Source: Spirometra erinaceieuropaei
Lineage: Eukaryota; Platyhelminthes; Cestoda; Diphyllobothriidea; Diphyllobothriidae
Direction: 5' to 3'
NCBI GenBank assembly: GCA_902702965.1
Contig: CACRXP010000153.1
Coordinates: 924,724 to 988,723 of the forward strand
Length of the DNA: 64,000 nt
In this document: positions 46,571 through 57,200 of the stretch, piece by piece
Layout: each line of letters opens with the position of its first letter
Numbering within the stretch: the first letter of the stretch is position 1
Notes under the pieces: generated by a model
Told to the model about the DNA's origin: nothing
Seen by the model: the letters and a program-made list of their open reading frames with translations, nothing else
Database searches by the model: none
Translations under genes and position numbers: made by a program

Positions 46571-47579
46571 AGACATACAGTGCGTGACCTATCTCATGAA
46601 ATGTTGGCTGAAATTCTGAAATGCCTTTTCGATTAGGAAGGATTACTTGGTGGCGGTTGTGATACTGATTATCTTGAGGCATACTCTTATAACATTTTAG
46701 ACTGGGCAGGATGTCGGCTTTTAAATGCACTTCTTTTCAATCTCCTGTAGAAAGCGTGCTCGGTAAAAAATGACTACTTAAGTAGCATGCGTTTTTCCCA
46801 TTGATTTTCGATGGTCTTGGAAATTCAAATATATTTTATAGAAACGATAAACAAAAATATTCTTTCTTTTAGTCAATCAATAGAGAATCACGTCTTCCTT
46901 GTATTTTATACTTAAGAAAGAAGCATAATTAGGTTTTAAAAAAAGTTTCTAATTAGGAGACTTTTAAGACCGCGGTATGTGCATTCACATAGCATCGTAC
47001 CTGGCCGTTTATCACTGCTCCTCATGAAATGTACAAGATGGTCCGCATCCATTGCAAAATTTTATAGAGCCTGTATGATATCTCTTTAATGACATAGAAA
47101 AATATGGGATTTTCTTTACGCGGAACGCATGCACTTTGTAGAGTGTAATCACTAACCGCTATTGCAACGAATGATCAGGCTCCAAATTTTTCTTAAATTA
47201 AAAAACTTTTTTAAAACCTAATTATGCTTCTTTCTTAAGTATAAAATACAAGGAAGACGTGATTCTCTATTGATTGACTAAAAGAAAAAATATTTTTGTT
47301 TATCGTTTCTATAAAATATATTTGAATATCCAAGACCATCGAAAATCAATGGGAAAAACGCATGCTACTTAAGTAGTCATTTTTTACCGAGCACGCTTTC
47401 TACAGGAGATTGAAAAGAAGTGCATTTAAAAGCCGACATCCTGCCCAGTCTAAAATGTTATAAGAGTATGCCTCAAGATAATCAGTATCACAACCGCCAC
47501 CAAGTAATCCTTCCTAATCGAAAAGGCATTTCAGAATTTCAGCCAACATTTCATGAGATAGGTCACGCACTGTATGTCT
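46571..47579. mobile_element. 1-kb fold-back element with about 390-base inverted arms
   Basis: The left arm 46571-46958 is, by eye, almost the exact reverse complement of 47190-47579. The arms differ at only a few positions. The termini are AGACATACAGTGCGTGACCT and its complement. A unique centre of about 230 bases lies between. There is no open frame of note, so it is non-autonomous. Diverged copies at 2836-3790, 55915-56709 and 59230-59430 show the same arms and a related centre, so this is a family and not a cloning artefact. I see no clear target duplication. Confidence 0.9.
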
Positions 47580-47985
47580 CCACTTTAACGGTTCGCTAAT
47601 TAGGCTATGGTACTGCGAGCGGAGAATGAAAATCGCTCAGCTTTACACACAGAGGTGATCCATGATCAGCTACAAATGAAGCAAGGACTCTTGACTCTGA
47701 GAGTAATATTTTATTATCGAAAAAAGCAGTCGACACAAAGACATGCGTCTGCCGCGTGCTGCTTCGCGTGACTCTGTTCGAAACGCGAAAACAATGTCAC
47801 ACAGCTTTGGAGATATCGTCCTCTTACATTATTTCATCAACCTGACCAATATTTCTGCCATTAAGTACCCTTATGGTTGCTAATTAAATGAGATTCCATA
47901 AAAAAGGAGAAATAATTCCGCAACTGCCAGCAAAGCAAATTTACGTCAGTCGCTGATGGGTAGTTAGTAGCATGAAAGCGCTGAA
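47580..47985. other. No gene recognised
   Basis: No feature assigned. Confidence 0.45.
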
Positions 47986-47987
47986 CA

Positions 47988-48750
47988 CGTGAAAACAGTC
48001 TTAAAATACTCTGTCATGTTGCCTTCTCGAAACGAGTCTCTGAAATATAAAAAATGCAATATTTTCGACCATTCAGTTGCTGTCATTGTGAGAAAGTTTC
48101 GTGTTTATAGGGGAAAGATGGGAGACTGCGGTCGATTCAGTCCAAATCTACCGTCAGTATAAACTAATTCCCACCTATGTCGCCGCTTTCAGTAGAAAAC
48201 GGTGTTCACAGACTACCATATGTTCATCGATAATTGAACTAGTGGTCCGCAAACACCGTTAATCTACTGAAGAGTGATAGTTTCTCCACGTGAACGACTT
48301 TATTGGATTGCGATCAGGTACAGGGGGGGGGGGGGGTTGCGAGAACGTCAAGAACTTTTCTCAACATGAAAGGAAATCGAAATTCCTGTAGCATTGAAAA
48401 CGTGAAAATAGTTTTAAAATACTCTGTTATGTTGCCCTCTCGAAACGAGTCTATGAAATATAGTAAAATGCAATATTTTCGACTCTTCGATTACTGTCAT
48501 TGCAAGAAATTTTCTTGATTCAGTCCAAATATACCGTCAGTATAAACTTATTCACACGTATGTAGCCGCCTTCAGTAAAAAGTGGTGTTTACAGACTACT
48601 TGTTGAGTCCCATATGTTAATCGATAATTGAACTAGTAGCCTGCAAACACCGTTAATCTACTGAAAACTGATAGATTCTCCAAGTGAACGACCAGATACA
48701 GGGGGGTTTGCTCAACATGAAAGGAAATCGAAATTCCTGTAGCACTACGA
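47988..48750 (+). repeat. 413-bp tandem duplication, two units
   Basis: Unit 1 starts at 47988 (CGTGAAAACAGTCTTAAAAT) and unit 2 at 48401 (CGTGAAAATAGTTTTAAAAT). Both run through TCAGTCCAAAT, CCGTCAGTATAAACT, ATCGATAATTGAACTAGT, CACCGTTAATCTACTGAA and end at AAATCGAAATTCCTGTAGCA. Unit 1 has a G12 run at about 48322-48333 where unit 2 has six G. Confidence 0.9.
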
Positions 48751-48759
48751 AAAACTGGT

Positions 48760-49120
48760 GCGAATGAAGCTGATTAACAGCGAAAGGTCCCTGAGGGATC
48801 CTCAAAAGTAATAGCAAACAAATACTCTCTGAAGCTCTAACTAGGAGGGGAAGGATACGTATAATGTGATAATGACATCTCAGCTGGATAGATAATAGGA
48901 TTAAAGCAATTCCAGTCAGAAGAGAAGAGGGAGGGAGCTGAATACATGCCTCACAAATAGCACTTACCATTGCTGATAGAAGCAGAAATGTGGGTTCCAG
49001 GAAGAAGCTTAAAAGTAGGTGATGTGACTGCCTCTGGTTATGATAGATCGGTTGTGGCATGGCAACTCTACTGTATAGATACTGCACCCCCCCCCCCGAG
49101 CGTCTATCACCCTTACTTGT
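48760..49120. other. No gene recognised
   Basis: A 224-codon minus-strand open frame crosses this stretch and the neighbouring repeats. It is treated as chance. Confidence 0.4.
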
Positions 49121-49800
49121 AGCCGATGATGTGCTCGGATGAGAATTCGAAATGCCAGGAGTTGCAACTTCGGTGAATTTGCTGACAGAAGTGAACAGGC
49201 GAGTCCCAGGAAGCAGTTCAGAAGCAGATGCGAGCACTGGAACGAGGAGTTTATTGGCCTTGCGTTTCGGAGTTTCACTTGAACCCACCATCAGGAACGG
49301 TCGCTGGTAAGGGTCGTGGAAGCACAAAGAGTGTAGTATTTATAGTATGTGGCTGCCATGGAACCACGTAGCATTATAATTAGCAGCTCCCGCGATCCTC
49401 TCCGGGGGTCGTAATTCAGGCAATGATGGCTTACCAGTCCACGCCCGAGTCCTTAATCGCTGCGATCTCATCTTCCGTGTTGGATGTTGACGCGAAGATT
49501 ACTCGATAATTCACCCCGCTGTCACTGGGATTGTTACCCGCCCGTGCCCTCGCCACGTGACTCATTCCCCCGCCCTGGGAATGTCTCAGCACCGAATACG
49601 GGAATGGGAGATCACTGCGCTCGTAGAGACGAGAAAGCGAGTTCCAAGAAGTAATTTTTGAAGTGGTAGATGCGACCACTGGAAATTATGGTAAACATGG
49701 TGTGGCATGACAGCTCTATCTTATAAATACTGCGCCCCATGCGCGTTTATCGCCCCTTATCTGATGATGGGTGTGGGTGAGAATCTAAAACGCCGAGCAA
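49120..49800 (-). mobile_element. Penelope-like element termini, several pieces with decayed hammerheads
   Basis: 49210-49625 follows the element E/F 3' UTR on the minus strand. The core is CTGATGG (49294-49288) and GAAACGCA (49268-49261), each box with a change. Plus-strand hammerhead-like pieces lie at about 49125-49165 and at 49761-49790 (CTGATGATGGG, then CTAAAACGCC). The cluster seems to be three nested or inverted terminal pieces. Confidence 0.65.
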
Positions 49801-49919
49801 ATAAAACTCACGCTCCATCAATCGCATCTTCCTCATTTCAAGTGCCTATTGTGCAGGGCTAACGAAGCCGTTTTGTGTGGGGAAATGGAAGTGAGCGGTC
49901 TTTGAAGACAGTATGGTGT

Positions 49920-50212
49920 TACCGACAAAGACAAGGGAGACCGAGATGGTCACTTCTGGCTTATTAGCCGTCGTCAGCCAGTCATACCCAACCCCGAAGT
50001 GTGAAACACCCGAGGCTCGAAGTCGCGACCTGTTAATTTGAAGTCAACGCCTCTAACCACCGAGCCACGAGCCCGTTGCCCTGTCGGTTTCGACCCGGAA
50101 TATACAATGGTAGGGGGCACTCACCGATCGTTCTTATGGAATTCAGTTGTCGCCTTGTGCCTTACGAGCTCTCTGTCTCGAGCCCAACCAGCAGCCGCAC
50201 AGCGGTTGAAGA
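49920..50212 (-). repeat. SINE family 1, two partial copies head to tail
   Basis: On the minus strand a family tail (50212-50085, ending GGTGAGTGCCCCCTACCATT, then GTATATTCC) is followed at once by a head (GGCTCGTGGCTCGGTGGTTA, then GTCGCGACTTCGAGCCTC) and body down to about 49925. Confidence 0.85.
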
Positions 50213-50274
50213 CCAGAAAAAATTACGGTAACAATCGGGAGAGGGGACCCGAAAAAATGCTGCCGGCCAAAGCA

Positions 50275-51090
50275 GCGATCTTATCGCAACTCTCCTAAGC
50301 TATGCAGCCTCTGACCGAGCCGCACACTAGCGACTGCGGTAGCCCCTTGATCCCTGGAAGTAATGGTAAAAATTGATAATCCAAGTGTTCGGGCAACGGC
50401 GATCGTATTGCAATAGTCCGTAGGTAAGCTACTATAGAATACTCCGCATAGGGACTGCTGCGGTCGCTTGTCAGCAGTGGAAGCTTATATTAAGGTTGTG
50501 TAACTTAGGGTAGGTCTACGGCGATCGTTTTGCTACTGTCCAAAGGGTATGGTGCCATAGATTGAGTCGCATACCTACAACTGCGGTCAGTCCTCACCTA
50601 AGGAAGAAATGGTCAAAATGAATAAGCCAAAGGGCCGGTCCACAGCGATCGTATCGTAAGTGTTTGAACGTATGCTACCATAAATTAAGCCGCATATCAA
50701 CTACTGCGCTCCCTCTTCAGCTGTAGAAGCTAATGTCACGGTTGGTAAACATAGGATGGGTGTAAAGCGATCATTCTCCAACTTTCCTAAGCTATACTGG
50801 TCTAAAGTAAGCCGCAAACGGACTACTGTCGTCGTTCGTGACCTTAGCATGCATATGTGAAGGATGGTAAACCAATGGTCAGTATACAACGATCGTTTCT
50901 CGACTCTCCTAAGGGTAGATTTGGCCGAAACCCTACTAATGCTGGCACTCTTCAGCCATGGTAGCCTAGGTCAAGGTTGAATAACCATGGCTCGATCTGC
51001 AGCGGTCGCGTTTCAACTGTTGGAGACTATGATAATCTAAGTGAGGCAACATGTGCACTGCTGATCAGATAAAATTAGGGTCGGATGAAA
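50275..51090 (+). repeat. Satellite, unit about 122 bp, about seven diverged copies
   Basis: The anchor GCGATC(G/T) recurs near 50275, 50399, 50521, 50645, 50767, 50889 and 51002, spacing 113-124 bases. Between anchors the units share blocks such as CTCCTAAG, TAAG-CGCA, GACTACTGC and GGATGGTAA. Copies are well diverged from each other. Confidence 0.8.
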
Positions 51091-51094
51091 CAAC

Positions 51095-53145
51095 AAATAT
51101 GAAGGGCCATAACCTACTCAAATAGGCTTAGCAAGTATTATTTCCAGGCAACGGATGTTTGGGTGCCCTCTCCCGATTGTTTCCCAAATTACATTCCGAA
51201 ATACTTTGCGGTATTTTCCTACTTTCGGTATAATAGCCTGCAAAACTGGTAGCGATCACGAAGAGCCCTGCGACTTCGTTAACGTGATGGCGGGAAAAAA
51301 TATTTTACGGTTGGAACAATTGTCCACCAAGTAGGACAAGGCCACGGAAATTACAACATTAAGAAGAGTTAACTAGCTGTCACGCGACCAGGGCTTTAGT
51401 ATGCCGATTCCGACTTACGAGGGACCACTATGTTCTGAAATTCGATAAGGAAGAGGGAAAATGGCAAAATATACGTTGTAACTGCAGTAATTGCGTCTGC
51501 AACGTCGGCTACGATGAAACATCGTTTAAAGTTGGTTTGCTAGAAGTGGGATACTGACACCGAACAGACCGCATCTACAGAGGATCGTTGTACAACTTGT
51601 GCACACTGTTCATTAATTAAATGCGAATTTGATGGGCGGAACCTGCCTTGGTTTGCTAAAAATCTTCTGACTACGTAAGATTTTGCAAATAAGGCAACAT
51701 TTTACCCCATCCCAAGGATTTCAAGCTACCTACTATGAAGATCCTGCAGAGCTGATTTACTTACTTGTAGTACTGCATGAGAGAGTTTTCCGGACCATGA
51801 TGAGACGTGCTATAAATAAGGAATGTGTACAGGCCTTGTAAGCTGCATTATTAGGTGCGCGGGCAGTAGTCAACTTCAGTAATCCACTAAGCATTTCATA
51901 TGTTTACCTAACTGCAAACTCTTTAAGACGAAATAAACACTTCCTTCTCTCACAAAGTTTGGATGAGATGCAATTTACCATAGTGCGGTTATGAAAATTG
52001 AATATGTGAAGCACCGAAAAGTCTGAAAAATGTGTTCCACCTAGAGAAAGACTTAACCGATTGCGACGTATGCAGATGACCTGGAAGATGCTCTGATTAA
52101 AGTGAGGTTGTTAGTATGCATGAATAAACGGAGAATTGTGCTCAATGCGGATCAAGACCTTGGACAGCCTGTTTAAAGTCTTTGGTCTGTGTATAACGAG
52201 TTCTATCGGGCATGACATATGGGCTGTTAAATGATGTACAAAAAACTTTAAAACGTCTCCGAACAGGTAGTCTAATCGTTCGCGTTCCTACTCGTGACCT
52301 CGACCTTTTCCTTGCTATCGTGTAAGTGGACTCATGTATTCAACTATGACCATATGCTTCCTCCGAACGAATTTTTTGAAGTGGTCTGTAATATTTACTC
52401 GATTATTTGTGGCACAAAATGGCAAGACTCGACTACTGAGCCTAGGATTTGCTGAATTTTCTTGCTGTGACTTACAGAGAATTCTAAATGGGGTAGATGT
52501 ATACATGCGTTAATGGCAGTAAGCGAGCGCTGACTCTAGAAAGCAACACGTCAAAGTGTCCTGGTCAGTCTGGGGTCCACTGTGTGCTGGCAGTGTCGGA
52601 ACTTACAAGTCCACGAGGTGACAGCTATACATTCCCGCCAACCCAAAGGCTGAGTACCTTAAAATTGCGGAAACGTTTAAGAAAACGCATAAATTACTAT
52701 CGTTGAACTACACTTGCATGTACAGTTCCGATTCCAAAAGGTCACGTATTCTGGGTAGCAAGCGTTTTGCCAGAAAATCATGGCTTTTTGTTATACGGAA
52801 TGAAGTCTTGAGAATTAGGCAAAAATAATAATAGTAATAATAATAATTTTTTCGTCAAAAACCCGTCGGGTTCCCATCAAAGCAAGTAAAAATAAATTTA
52901 CATAAACATTGTATACGAGGTAGATAGAATCTGTACAAAATGCAATTTATAGTTTCTGAATTTGTAGTCCGTTAAGAAAAAATGATGAGCGAGCGGTGAA
53001 AAAAAAACTCTGCTTAAAAATTTTAGAATGATTGGATTAATTTTACAGGAGAAAAAACCCTGGCTAATAATAACAGAAAATGCGGGCAGGACTGGTTTGC
53101 ATGTGGCGGTATATAACGGATTATAATCGGACATCAGTGGGAAAA
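51095..53145. other. No gene recognised
   Basis: AT-rich. An (AAT)n stretch lies at about 52826-52850. Open frames are under 70 codons. Confidence 0.45.
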
Positions 53146-53149
53146 ATTG

Positions 53150-53395
53150 CCTACAAAAATTAGGGAGACCGGAATAGCCACCCCTGGCCAGTTAGTTGTT
53201 TCCAGTCAATCATGCCTAACCATAGCTCTGGCTGACTTTTGGTCCGAACCTCGTGGGACTTAAAGTTAGATGACCATAGCATAGGGGTTCGAATTCCAGA
53301 TTTCTCTAAACTGAGGTTAATCAGGAATAACTTATGATGGGTACTAATTCCGAAATGATCATCCCAGTTTTCCTTGTCTCTATCTATGCTCCTCT
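53150..53395. repeat. SINE family 1, inverted pair of degraded copies
   Basis: 53150-53230 matches the body on the minus strand (AGGGAGACCGGAATAGCCAC). 53255-53395 matches on the plus strand, with a B-box-like GGGGTTCGAATTCC and a body ending TTTTCCTTGTCTC. Confidence 0.6.
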
Positions 53396-53399
53396 TTGT

Positions 53400-53920
53400 A
53401 TTTATTACTAGTGGTCACTCAGTGGATTGTGGGGATTTCAAGTTTAACTACGAGGCGTAATGGAGCGAGCACGCCCCATAACCTGATAGGTGTTTTCGAG
53501 GTCCCCATCAGTACTATCCTGTGGTGCTGTCTGTGGCGTGTTCGCGCGGCCTGAGACTTAGAGAATAAACACTGAATGGGAGAGGTCTGTCTGTGGACGC
53601 ATCTAGGGAACTCCGACTGACAGTGGCATGTCGGAGGTGTTCACTGTTTGGTATGCTGTGTTGAAAGTCGGAAACACGAAATTGACCAATGAAACCCTTG
53701 CACTTTACGACTGCCAGCATCTTTACTACGGTAGAAGCGTCTACCGGCCGGAAAGGAAGCGGTGAGATTAGAAATGTCTCTGGAAAATTACCTGTCCACA
53801 GTCAGAATTCAACATTTTAGGGACTTCCAGACCGGGCCAGCTGATGTCGTATGGGAAAACCAACGTCAAGGCAGCATGGAATGACACATTCTAGACACCA
53901 AGCAATACTTGCACGGAGGC
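53400..53920. other. No gene recognised
   Basis: No feature assigned. Confidence 0.4.
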
Positions 53921-53926
53921 CTCGTA

Positions 53927-54110
53927 GAGCGAGACAGGAATGCAGGCAGGCTGTCGTCAGTTTATCGCCTACTTGCAGTTAGCCCACCTTTGTGTGTGCG
54001 CTTCGTCTTTAATGATCAACAACTCTACGGATAATTGACTTCTATTGAATTCAAAAGTTAGACCAAAATCAGACGTGTGTCTCATTGAAATTCCCTGTAC
54101 TACATATCGA
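53927..54110 (+). repeat. Direct repeat upstream of LAP-2, copy 1
   Basis: AGGAATGCAGGCAGGCTGTC, TTGCAGTTAGC, GTGTGC-TTCGTCTTTAATGA and GATAATTGACTTCTA align with 54807-55010 in LAP-2 intron 1. Confidence 0.75.
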
Positions 54111-54215
54111 TAATAGCTGGAGGGCTATCATCATAACGGCTGTCTGATTGGCGAGAAACAAGTGCCGCCCCTGATGCACCCGTGCTCGCCGCTGTAAACG
54201 ACTTTTTTGTGCTGA

Positions 54216-54224
54216 CATATAAAT
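54216..54224 (+). promoter_or_regulatory. TATA-like box upstream of LAP-2
   Basis: CATATAAAT lies about 40 bases before the chosen LAP-2 ATG, in the same relative place as the LAP-1 TATA-like site. Confidence 0.4.
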
Positions 54225-54260
54225 GTGCAAAACTGCCTTGTCAGTAAGCCTGCCGTCAAA

Positions 54261-57200
54261 ATGCGTGTCGCAGTCCTTGTCTTCACTTGTTTGGTCCTGA
54301 CTGCAGGGCTTATTCAGGCCCAGGACATCCTCCCGAACGTGCGGAATGAGGAGGATCTTATGAGCTCAGCATACGATGTTGTTGTCTTCATTAATGATAA
54401 CATTACAGGACTAGGAGGTAGTCTTAAAGTCATAGAAGATGAGTTAACACAGTATAAATTGGTAAGTTTTTTTCATTTTAAAATTAAGTATGCTTTTTCC
54501 TCCCCATTAAATGCCTTTATACCCATTTATACGCATCAGACCCGCCACCGGAGTACGGTAGATGTCCCAGAAATTGGCATTACTATGAACATATTCATGC
54601 TCTGATCACTTTATGGAATTGTAGCGGACATCGTCGCTTGAAATCATCTGTCTGTCGGCGCCTTTTGCAGTTGAAGTTTATAATTTTTTTTGAATGCTTC
54701 GTTTCTGATGCAATTGGTGTGTTCTCAACTGCGCAGGTCAAGTAGTTGGCAAGCGGTTTTGAGGATGACTTTACTCAAACCAATCTTAACTTTCATTGGG
54801 GTCTGTTAGGGCGAGGTAAGAATGTACGCAGGCTGTCCTCATTTTACTGCCCAATTGCAGTTAGCTCTCGCATATATGCGTGTTTTGTCTTAGGTAATGA
54901 ACAAGCATACGGGTAATTAGCCTCTAGTGAAGCAAGGAGTATCGTGTCAAAGGCCTGCTATGAATCAGATCGAAATCTCTGTGAAAGACGGGGACTGAAA
55001 CCTGGTACTACGGGCATAATTAGGGAAAAAAGGAGGTCAGATAAATTGTGTACTTATATCTGCCGGGAAGTCATCCAATGGTTGCAATATTGAAATCCTG
55101 CTTGGGCATTCAGCTTACTGTAGCAGATTTGATGAATTGCACACTTTTTAGTAAACTGGCCGGCAACTTGATCCGTCTCCCGGTGGGGCGCTTCGTAACT
55201 CAAGTGATTCGAGCATTTGCTGTAGTCAAATCTTGCATTCTTCTGTCCTGGTTTCGAACCCAATCGAGGCTGCCGAATTTTTCGCAGCTGGGTCGGATGA
55301 GTGATACAAATCTGCCAAAAGCACTCATAAAAGATAATTTTACACTTGTAACTATTTTCCTCGATTCAGAACACTGACAATTTTTTTTCAATGACTAGTT
55401 GAACCAGAAACTTGGCTCGAAAACTGAAGTCGTCCCCTTCCTCAAACACCCATCAAAGCGCCTGGTAAATTAATGGAAACTTTTTTAAAAAAGACCTTTT
55501 ACATTGTTACCATTTCACTATTATGTGGATCATTTTAATCTATTCAAGCGCGCGCTATGCATATTTGCATTTCACCAACTTCTGTTCAGGTGTCAAAATT
55601 TCCTCACAGAAGATCAGCGCATTCCGAAAGTTTTCTGCAAAAATTAGGCACAGGATTTTAAATTCGTTCATCTTAACTACTTAAACATCTGACGCTTTTT
55701 CTAGATTTACTCACCCACTGGAGATCTTAATCAGGATACGACGGACAGTCGATACTTGTACAACGCAGCTAGGAAGGCAATTGAATTGTAAGTTCGTATT
55801 GAATGAAAGAGTCAACGTTTTCTGTTCTTACTAGCAGCGCCTGAAAGTTTACTCTTGCAGTTCGATGCCCGAGTTTCCGTTAGGAATGTAAGGTCATACT
55901 CAGTGAAAGCGGTGACTATTACAGTGAGTGACCGATCACATGAAATTTTTTCCAAAATCCTGAAATGCGTCTTCGATTAGGAAGGATTACTTAGATGGGG
56001 TTGTAATACCGATTATCATACGGCACAATCCTATTATAGTTCAGACTTGGCAGGATGTCAGCTTTTGAACTCATTTCGTTTCAATCTCCTGTAGAAACCG
56101 TGTCCGGTAAAGAATGACTACTTAAATAGCATGCATTTTTCGCATTGATTTTCGATGGTCGCATAAACTCAAATATATTTCATAAAAACATAAACAAAGA
56201 TATTTTTCTTTCGCTCGTTTGGTAGGGAATAACGTCACCTTCGTATTTTATGCTGAAAGAGGGGGTATAATAAGGTTTTAAAACTTTTTATAATTATGAG
56301 ATTTTTTAAGACCGTACAATGTCCATTCATACAACATTGTACCTGTCCGTTTACCGCTGCTCCTCATGAAACGTACAACATAGTCCGCATTCATTGCAAA
56401 ATTTTATGGACCCTTTTTAAAGGCATAGAAGAATACGTGACTTGCCTCACGCAGAAGGCATGCCCCTTATAGACTGAAATTACTAGGCGCTAATGCAACG
56501 ACTGATCAGGCTTCAAATTATTCGGGAATCAGAAAACGTTTTTAAAACCTAATCTTACTCCTTCTTCTAGTATAAAATATAAAGGTGACGTGATTCTCTA
56601 CCAAACGAGCGAAAGAAAAAATATTTTTGTTTGTATTTTTTATAAAATATATTTGAGTTTATAAGACCATCGGGAATCAATGCGAAAAAATACATGCTAT
56701 TTAAGTAGTGCGTGGGTGTTCACATCTAATTTTAAGTCAAATTGTGGAGTTTCAGATCGGTCGAACTCTTTCTCACACCATGGTATATGGAACACTTGGT
56801 CCCTTCGGTAGGCATAAGCAGGACCTTATGCAACCAGCCTATTCCAGGGCATCTGGAAGAAGATCTCAGTGCGTGAAATATATTTAGGTTTGAAAAAGTG
56901 AAGTGTTCACCGGATAAAGGGGATTTCACTGCTGACGTTTCGGAGAGCTTAGTCGGTCCTCCATTATCCAAGCGTCTAGTGCGAATATTGACCAGAATTT
57001 TGAATAGACGGCCGAATTAGTTGGCCTCGAGCTGATCGATTTCGTTGCCTTGGTCTACTGGCCGTCGTTTGTTAGTCTTGGAGACTTCATGTGTTGCGTG
57101 ACGTCACCTCTGTCAGGCTTAGTTGCGACTGCGCCCCCCTTTTGGTTGAAAAAGTCGACCGGCTGTGTTTGCTCGGTATTCTTAAGCTCCGTATGACTGT

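Noticed and set aside
46571..47579. Palindrome as an assembly or library artefact
   Set aside because: The arms differ slightly, the centre is unique, and three diverged copies show the same structure.
48653..49327. 224-codon open frame on the minus strand
   Set aside because: It crosses the end of the tandem duplication, unassigned DNA and a PLE terminus with its decayed hammerhead, and shows no domain. It is a chance frame.
50275..51090. CRISPR array
   Set aside because: Units of about 122 bases without short conserved repeats and unique spacers, in eukaryotic DNA; it is a satellite.
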